Assembly: GCA_002429385.1 (NCBI GenBank)
Contig: DIZL01000005.1
Coordinates: 1 to 64,000 of the forward strand
Length of the DNA: 64,000 nt
Source of the DNA: Prolixibacteraceae bacterium UBA6029
Lineage (GTDB): Bacteria; Bacteroidota; Bacteroidia; Bacteroidales; Prolixibacteraceae
Direction: 5' to 3'
The position numbers were made by a program, and so were the translations under genes. Each line of letters begins with the position of its first letter. Position 1 is the first letter of the stretch. This document shows positions 60,330-64,000 of this stretch, piece by piece. The notes under the pieces were generated by a model. It was not told the origin of the DNA. It made no database searches and worked only from the letters and a program-made list of their open reading frames with translations.

Positions 60330-61745
60330 ATGCATAAAAATCTACAAATTTTAAGGTATCTGGTTCTCGATATAATTGCTGCCATCATTAGCTGGACACT
60401 TTTTTATTCTTACCGAAAAATCTATATAGAGCCATTAAAATTTGGCTATAAAATACCCGTTGAATTCGACAGTAAGTTTTATCTGGCCTTGTTTTTTATT
60501 CCCGCTTTCTGGATTACCATCTATTACATTAGTGGCCAATATTCAAACATATACCGTAAGTCCAGGTTGCTCGAACTTGGCAAAACCCTGATGACTTCCA
60601 TCGGTGGTGTTACTGTACTGTTTTTCCTTTTTTTACTGAACGACTGGATCAGCGATTATAAAAAATACTATGACCTGTATTTTACCTTGCTTTTCCTGCA
60701 TTTTGGATTTACATATTTATTTAGGCTGATACTTACCACCCGGACTATTCACCGGATTCACAACCGAATTATAGGATTTAATACCATTGTGATTGGTAGC
60801 AATGAAAAGGCCGTTCGCCTGGCTGAAGATATGATGGGGCAGACAAGGCCTGCGGGAAATAAAATAATCGGTTTCCTGACAGTCGAAGAAAGCGATTCCT
60901 ATCCCCTTGAAGCATATGCACCCAATCTGGGGTCCTACAAAAATCTACAGAAAGTGGTCAACGATTATGAAGTAGAAGAAATTGTCATAGCGATAGAATC
61001 GTCTGAGCACAAGTTACTGAGTCAAATACTTACCGTACTCGAAAACCGTGCACACATCGTTTGGGGAATCCCTGATCTGTTTGATATCCTTTCCAATTCG
61101 GCAAAGTCGAGTATTATATTCGGAAGTCCATTGCTCAAAATTTCAAATGGCCTCATGCCTGTGTGGCAGGCAAACATCAAACGCCTGCTGGATGTGGGAA
61201 TCTCGGCACTCGCATTGATATTTTTCTTCCCCATTTTTATCGTCCTGGCCATCATTATTAAACTGAGTTCGAAAGGGCCTGTATTTTACAAGCAGGAGCG
61301 AATAGGTAAATTTGGGCACCCTTTTAATATCTACAAATTACGTACGATGCAAAAAGATGCTGAAACGAACGGTCCGCTTCTTTCAAGCTCAGATGATTGC
61401 AGGATTACCCGTATTGGCCAGTTTATGCGTAAGACTCATTTGGATGAGATTCCACAATTCGTAAATGTCATTTTGGGCGAAATGTCGCTGGTTGGTCCAC
61501 GCCCTGAACGCAAATACTACATTGAACGGATATCAATCGTTGCCCCTTACGTAACCCATCTTCAAAAAGTCAGACCGGGAATAACATCCTGGGGACAAGT
61601 GAAGTACGGATACGCCTCCGATGTTGACCAGATGGTCGAACGATTACAATACGATATGGTTTACCTGAAGAATATCTCCCTTTATGTTGACTTCAAGATA
61701 TTGATTTATACGGTAATGGAGTGTGTGAAGGGAAAAGGAAAATAA
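60330..61745 (+). CDS. Undecaprenyl-phosphate sugar phosphotransferase (WcaJ/WbaP-like)
   Basis: Loads the first sugar-1-phosphate onto undecaprenyl phosphate to start exopolysaccharide or capsule synthesis. The 471-residue protein has N-terminal membrane helices (about residues 7-25, 48-68, 85-105, 115-135), a CoA-binding-like Rossmann domain (about 140-265: NTIVIGSNEKAVRLAEDMMG), one more helix, and the polyprenyl glycosylphosphotransferase domain (KRLLDVGISALALIFFFPIF, YKQERIGKFGHPFNIYKLRT, THLDEIPQFVNVILGEMSLV, GPRPER and VRPGITSWGQV). The catalytic Asp-Glu pair is in HLDEIPQ. The Bacteroidota promoter box TACTTTTG lies at 60259-60266. No further glycosyltransferases follow. Confidence 0.9.
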   Translation: MHKNLQILRYLVLDIIAAIISWTLFYSYRKIYIEPLKFGYKIPVEFDSKFYLALFFIPAFWITIYYISGQYSNIYRKSRLLELGKTLMTSIGGVTVLFFLFLLNDWISDYKKYYDLYFTLLFLHFGFTYLFRLILTTRTIHRIHNRIIGFNTIVIGSNEKAVRLAEDMMGQTRPAGNKIIGFLTVEESDSYPLEAYAPNLGSYKNLQKVVNDYEVEEIVIAIESSEHKLLSQILTVLENRAHIVWGIPDLFDILSNSAKSSIIFGSPLLKISNGLMPVWQANIKRLLDVGISALALIFFFPIFIVLAIIIKLSSKGPVFYKQERIGKFGHPFNIYKLRTMQKDAETNGPLLSSSDDCRITRIGQFMRKTHLDEIPQFVNVILGEMSLVGPRPERKYYIERISIVAPYVTHLQKVRPGITSWGQVKYGYASDVDQMVERLQYDMVYLKNISLYVDFKILIYTVMECVKGKGK

Positions 61746-61845
61746 TAGCAGGAAAGACGAAAAAGTCATTAGTAATTTGGAAAGAGGAATTAGGAATGAG
61801 GGAAAAGGATTGCAATACAATATTTTCCATTTTCCTCTTTTCTTT

Positions 61846-62433
61846 TTAAATGTACCCCATCTCAATATAATGAATGATTTGCTCAATTTGGCGGTCTTCG
61901 CCTAAGGGATCATAACTGGCTTTCAGATTGTTGCCAAATAAACGGGCAATGCCCTGCCAGAAAATGGCAGCGACGCCTCCCTTTAAATCATGGATCAGGT
62001 CATAGGATACTTTTTGTGTTTCGCGGTCAATTAGTTTAATCAATACCCGACCATCGTTTACCGACATATTCCTTAATGTGGGACCGTATTTCTTCATCAG
62101 CTCTTCTTCCGCTCTGCGAACATACACACGCCGATCTTTACCCCGGGCATCAGGTGAAACCTCCGCTTCATATTTTTTCAGCAATACTGCGGCCTCCCGG
62201 GCATAGGGCAATACCTTTTTTACCCTCATCACCATTCTCCAAAATTGCTGATCATCGTTTCTACGGTTAAATTTGCTAAGTCCATATATGTTGACAGTCT
62301 GCAAATCAACGTGTGGCAGAGTGTCATTATCTATCACTATTGTGTGTAGAAGCTGTGATACTGGAGTAATTTGCGCCTGTGCAACAAAGGAAAACGAAAT
62401 GCATATCAGAAAGAAAATGAATAGTCGTTTCAT
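61846..62433 (-). CDS. DUF4294 exported protein
   Basis: A 195-residue protein of the DUF4294 family, unknown function, restricted to Bacteroidota. The ATG at 62433 (MKRLFIFFLICISFSFVAQA) gives a clear signal peptide; the open frame from 62463 is an artefact. The conserved core FWRMVMRVKKVLPYAREAAV is present, as are LMKKYGPTLRNMSVNDGRVL, LIDRETQKVSYDLI and GGVAAIFWQGIARLFGNNLK. A -7 box (TATATTTG, minus strand, 62451-62458) lies 18 bases upstream. It is convergent with the sugar transferase and divergent from arcA. Confidence 0.85.
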   Translation of the reverse strand: MKRLFIFFLICISFSFVAQAQITPVSQLLHTIVIDNDTLPHVDLQTVNIYGLSKFNRRNDDQQFWRMVMRVKKVLPYAREAAVLLKKYEAEVSPDARGKDRRVYVRRAEEELMKKYGPTLRNMSVNDGRVLIKLIDRETQKVSYDLIHDLKGGVAAIFWQGIARLFGNNLKASYDPLGEDRQIEQIIHYIEMGYI

Positions 62434-62548
62434 AATTAAATTATTCCCTGCAAATATAGCCATATGTTATAAAACTGAAACGTTTGAAATTAGTTTACGG
62501 TATCCTTCTGTTCAATGTTTGTATCTTTGATGATATAAAAGAAAATTT

Positions 62549-63823
62549 ATGCAGTCAAATCAAAGGATTAAAATAGATGTTTGTTCCGAGTTTGGTCAGC
62601 TGGAAGGAGTAATCGTTCATACCCCCGGCCAGGAAGTAGAGGAAATGACTCCTGAAAATGCCGAAAGAGCGCTCTATAGCGATATTCTGAATCTGTCGGT
62701 TGCCAGTAGCGAGTATTCAGTATTTAAACGGGTCTTAAATAAAGTCACCCCAACCTTTGAAGTCAGGGACCTGCTTACGGATATTTTAAAGATTGACGAA
62801 GTAAAATCTTTCCTGTTGAAAGAAATCTGTGTCAACGAAGGTGCCATGGATATATTCCCGGTCCTGATGGAACAGAATGCTGTTGAGCTTTCCAGACAAC
62901 TCATACAGGGTGTTTTTCTTGAACGGAATAACCTGACCCGTTTCCTGAGCCAGGAACGCTTCAGCCTTCGTCCGCTGCATAACTTCCTATTTACCCGCGA
63001 TGCTTCCATGGCTGTTGGAAATGAAGTGCTTATTGGCAAAATGGCCAGTAAAGTCCGCGATCGGGAGGCAGTGATCATGAATGCCATTTTTAACAATCAT
63101 CCTTTGCTCGAAACAACAACGGTAAATCCAAACACTCCTGAGAACATTCGGAATTTCCCCGGCATCTCCATTGAAGGTGGCGACTTCCAGGTGGGTAGGG
63201 ATGACGTTCTGGTTATTGGCACAGGAATTCGTACAAGCACTCAAGGTATTGACTTTATACTCGAAAATATCAAATTAAAAAAGGAAGGTTTGCATCATAT
63301 TCTGATCCAGGAACTGCCAGATACTCCCGAATCATTCATTCATCTCGATATGGTCTTTACCTTCCTTGATGTGGATGCCTGCATGGTTTATGAACCCCTG
63401 ATCATGGGTACAAACCGTTTTCATACCATCCATATCCGTGTGGAAAACGGGAAAGTTATCGATATCAAAGAGTGTAAAAATCTGCCTAAGGCATTGAAAA
63501 GCCTTGGAATTGATATGATTCCCGTAAAGTGTGGGGGCGGTATTGACCGATGGACCCAGGAGCGTGAACAATGGCACAGTGGGGCTAATTTCCTTGCATT
63601 TGCTCCTGGTAAAGTCATCGGCTATGAACGCAATGTTCACACCATTGAGGAACTGAGCAGAAATAATTTCCAGATTATACAGTCTAAAGATTTACTGGAC
63701 GGTCTTTGCGAGATACCCGATGGGAAATGTGTAATAACAATTCCCGGATCTGAGCTTGCGCGGGGTGGTGGTGGTGCCCGCTGCATGTCAATGCCTATCC
63801 GAAGAAAAAGTGTGAACTGGTAG
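62549..63823 (+). CDS. arcA: Arginine deiminase
   Basis: Hydrolyses arginine to citrulline and ammonia. The 424-residue protein has the complete guanidino-group-modifying signature: VCSEFGQLEGVIVHTPGQEV at the start, FTRDASMAVGN, SIEGGDFQVGRDDVLVIGTG (catalytic Asp region), FIHLDMVFTFLD (catalytic His) and the catalytic Cys 412 in RGGGGARCMSMPI. The size and the final MPI element match ADI more closely than the peptidyl-arginine or agmatine deiminases. No arcB or arcC is in the window. A -7 box TATCTTTG (62522-62529) precedes the ATG by 19 bases. The downstream neighbour starts 9 bases after the stop. Confidence 0.93.
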   Translation: MQSNQRIKIDVCSEFGQLEGVIVHTPGQEVEEMTPENAERALYSDILNLSVASSEYSVFKRVLNKVTPTFEVRDLLTDILKIDEVKSFLLKEICVNEGAMDIFPVLMEQNAVELSRQLIQGVFLERNNLTRFLSQERFSLRPLHNFLFTRDASMAVGNEVLIGKMASKVRDREAVIMNAIFNNHPLLETTTVNPNTPENIRNFPGISIEGGDFQVGRDDVLVIGTGIRTSTQGIDFILENIKLKKEGLHHILIQELPDTPESFIHLDMVFTFLDVDACMVYEPLIMGTNRFHTIHIRVENGKVIDIKECKNLPKALKSLGIDMIPVKCGGGIDRWTQEREQWHSGANFLAFAPGKVIGYERNVHTIEELSRNNFQIIQSKDLLDGLCEIPDGKCVITIPGSELARGGGGARCMSMPIRRKSVNW

Positions 63824-63832
63824 AAATATCTT

Positions 63833-64000
63833 ATGCGTAAATTAAAAAACAATGAACTCGACCGCTTATCGGTTGACGAATATAAAGAAATAGAAAAGAC
63901 CCACCTTACAGTAGTCCTCGACAATATCAGGAGTTGCAACAACATCGGCTCTGTGTTTCGGACCTCCGACGCTTTACTGATTGAAAAGGTTATCCTGTGT
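63833..64000 (+). CDS. SpoU/TrmH-family RNA 2'-O-methyltransferase, N-terminal part
   Basis: An ATG nine bases after the arcA stop opens a frame that runs to the end of the window (56 residues: MRKLKNNELDRLSVDEYKEI, THLTVVLDNIRSCNNIGSVF, RTSDALLIEKV). The N-x-x-S/N-NIGSVFRTSDAL segment is motif 1 of the SPOUT/SpoU methyltransferases that modify tRNA or rRNA riboses. The C-terminal knot with SAM-binding motifs 2 and 3 lies outside the window. Co-transcription with arcA is likely from spacing alone. Confidence 0.85.
   Translation, partial: MRKLKNNELDRLSVDEYKEIEKTHLTVVLDNIRSCNNIGSVFRTSDALLIEKVILC

Overview
The window reads as chromosomal DNA of a Bacteroidota bacterium, most likely an anaerobic or facultative member of the Bacteroidales/Marinilabiliales (the order is an inference). 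The evidence is: SusC-like plug and MG2 proteins; a type IX secretion (T9SS) C-terminal sorting domain; PorE-like OmpA lipoproteins; DUF5686, DUF4294, DUF6263 and DUF6266 families; type III glutamine synthetase; NADP-glutamate dehydrogenase; malic enzyme fused to a phosphotransacetylase-like domain; TAnnTTTG-type -7 promoter boxes; and almost no Shine-Dalgarno sequences. No prophage, integrase, transposase or CRISPR array is visible.

Layout. 0-4 kb: DUF6266 protein and malic enzyme. 4-13 kb: outer-membrane DUF5686 protein, CE7-type esterase, RND/MMPL exporter, ApbE flavin transferase, DUF6263 protein. 13-18 kb: a leftward purM-prfA-pyrF housekeeping cluster interrupted by a HEPN/MNT toxin-antitoxin pair. 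17.8-19 kb: an antitoxin with a truncated ParE-like toxin, then an intact mazEF pair with a good promoter and operator. 20-26.5 kb: two tandem PorE-like lipoproteins and glnN. 27-32 kb: DEAD-box helicase, tRNA-Ser(GGA), asparaginase, TatD nuclease, gdhA. 32-36 kb: sugar mutarotase and FucP-like permease, cyclophilin. 36-42.5 kb: a large secreted beta-helix T9SS cargo, an XRE-Panacea/RelE-like toxin-antitoxin pair, an EamA transporter and a GH20 hexosaminidase. 42.6-49.9 kb: three tandem ~800-residue MG2/plug paralogues. 50-64 kb: NmrA-like protein, leuS, small orphan genes, gcvP, MBL hydrolase, pcm, an exopolysaccharide-initiating sugar transferase, arginine deiminase and the start of a SpoU methyltransferase.

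Themes. Nitrogen and amino-acid metabolism is concentrated here (glnN, gdhA, asparaginase, glycine decarboxylase, arginine deiminase). So is envelope and polysaccharide biology (esterase, GH20, beta-helix protein, fucose-type uptake, MG2 proteins, PorE-like lipoproteins). Four toxin-antitoxin type loci, plus one orphan antitoxin-like peptide, sit between housekeeping genes.

Most unusual signal. Five intergenic elements of about 250-400 bp (around 6.9, 19.2, 26.9, 35.7 and 54.5 kb) share pieces of flanking sequence. Each carries a core of 11-bp-periodic words folded into a palindrome. The word differs in every copy, yet in the best copies the two arms match each other almost perfectly. Eleven base pairs is about one turn of an A-form RNA helix. 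I could not match this to a repeat family I know, and it is the best candidate here for something undescribed.
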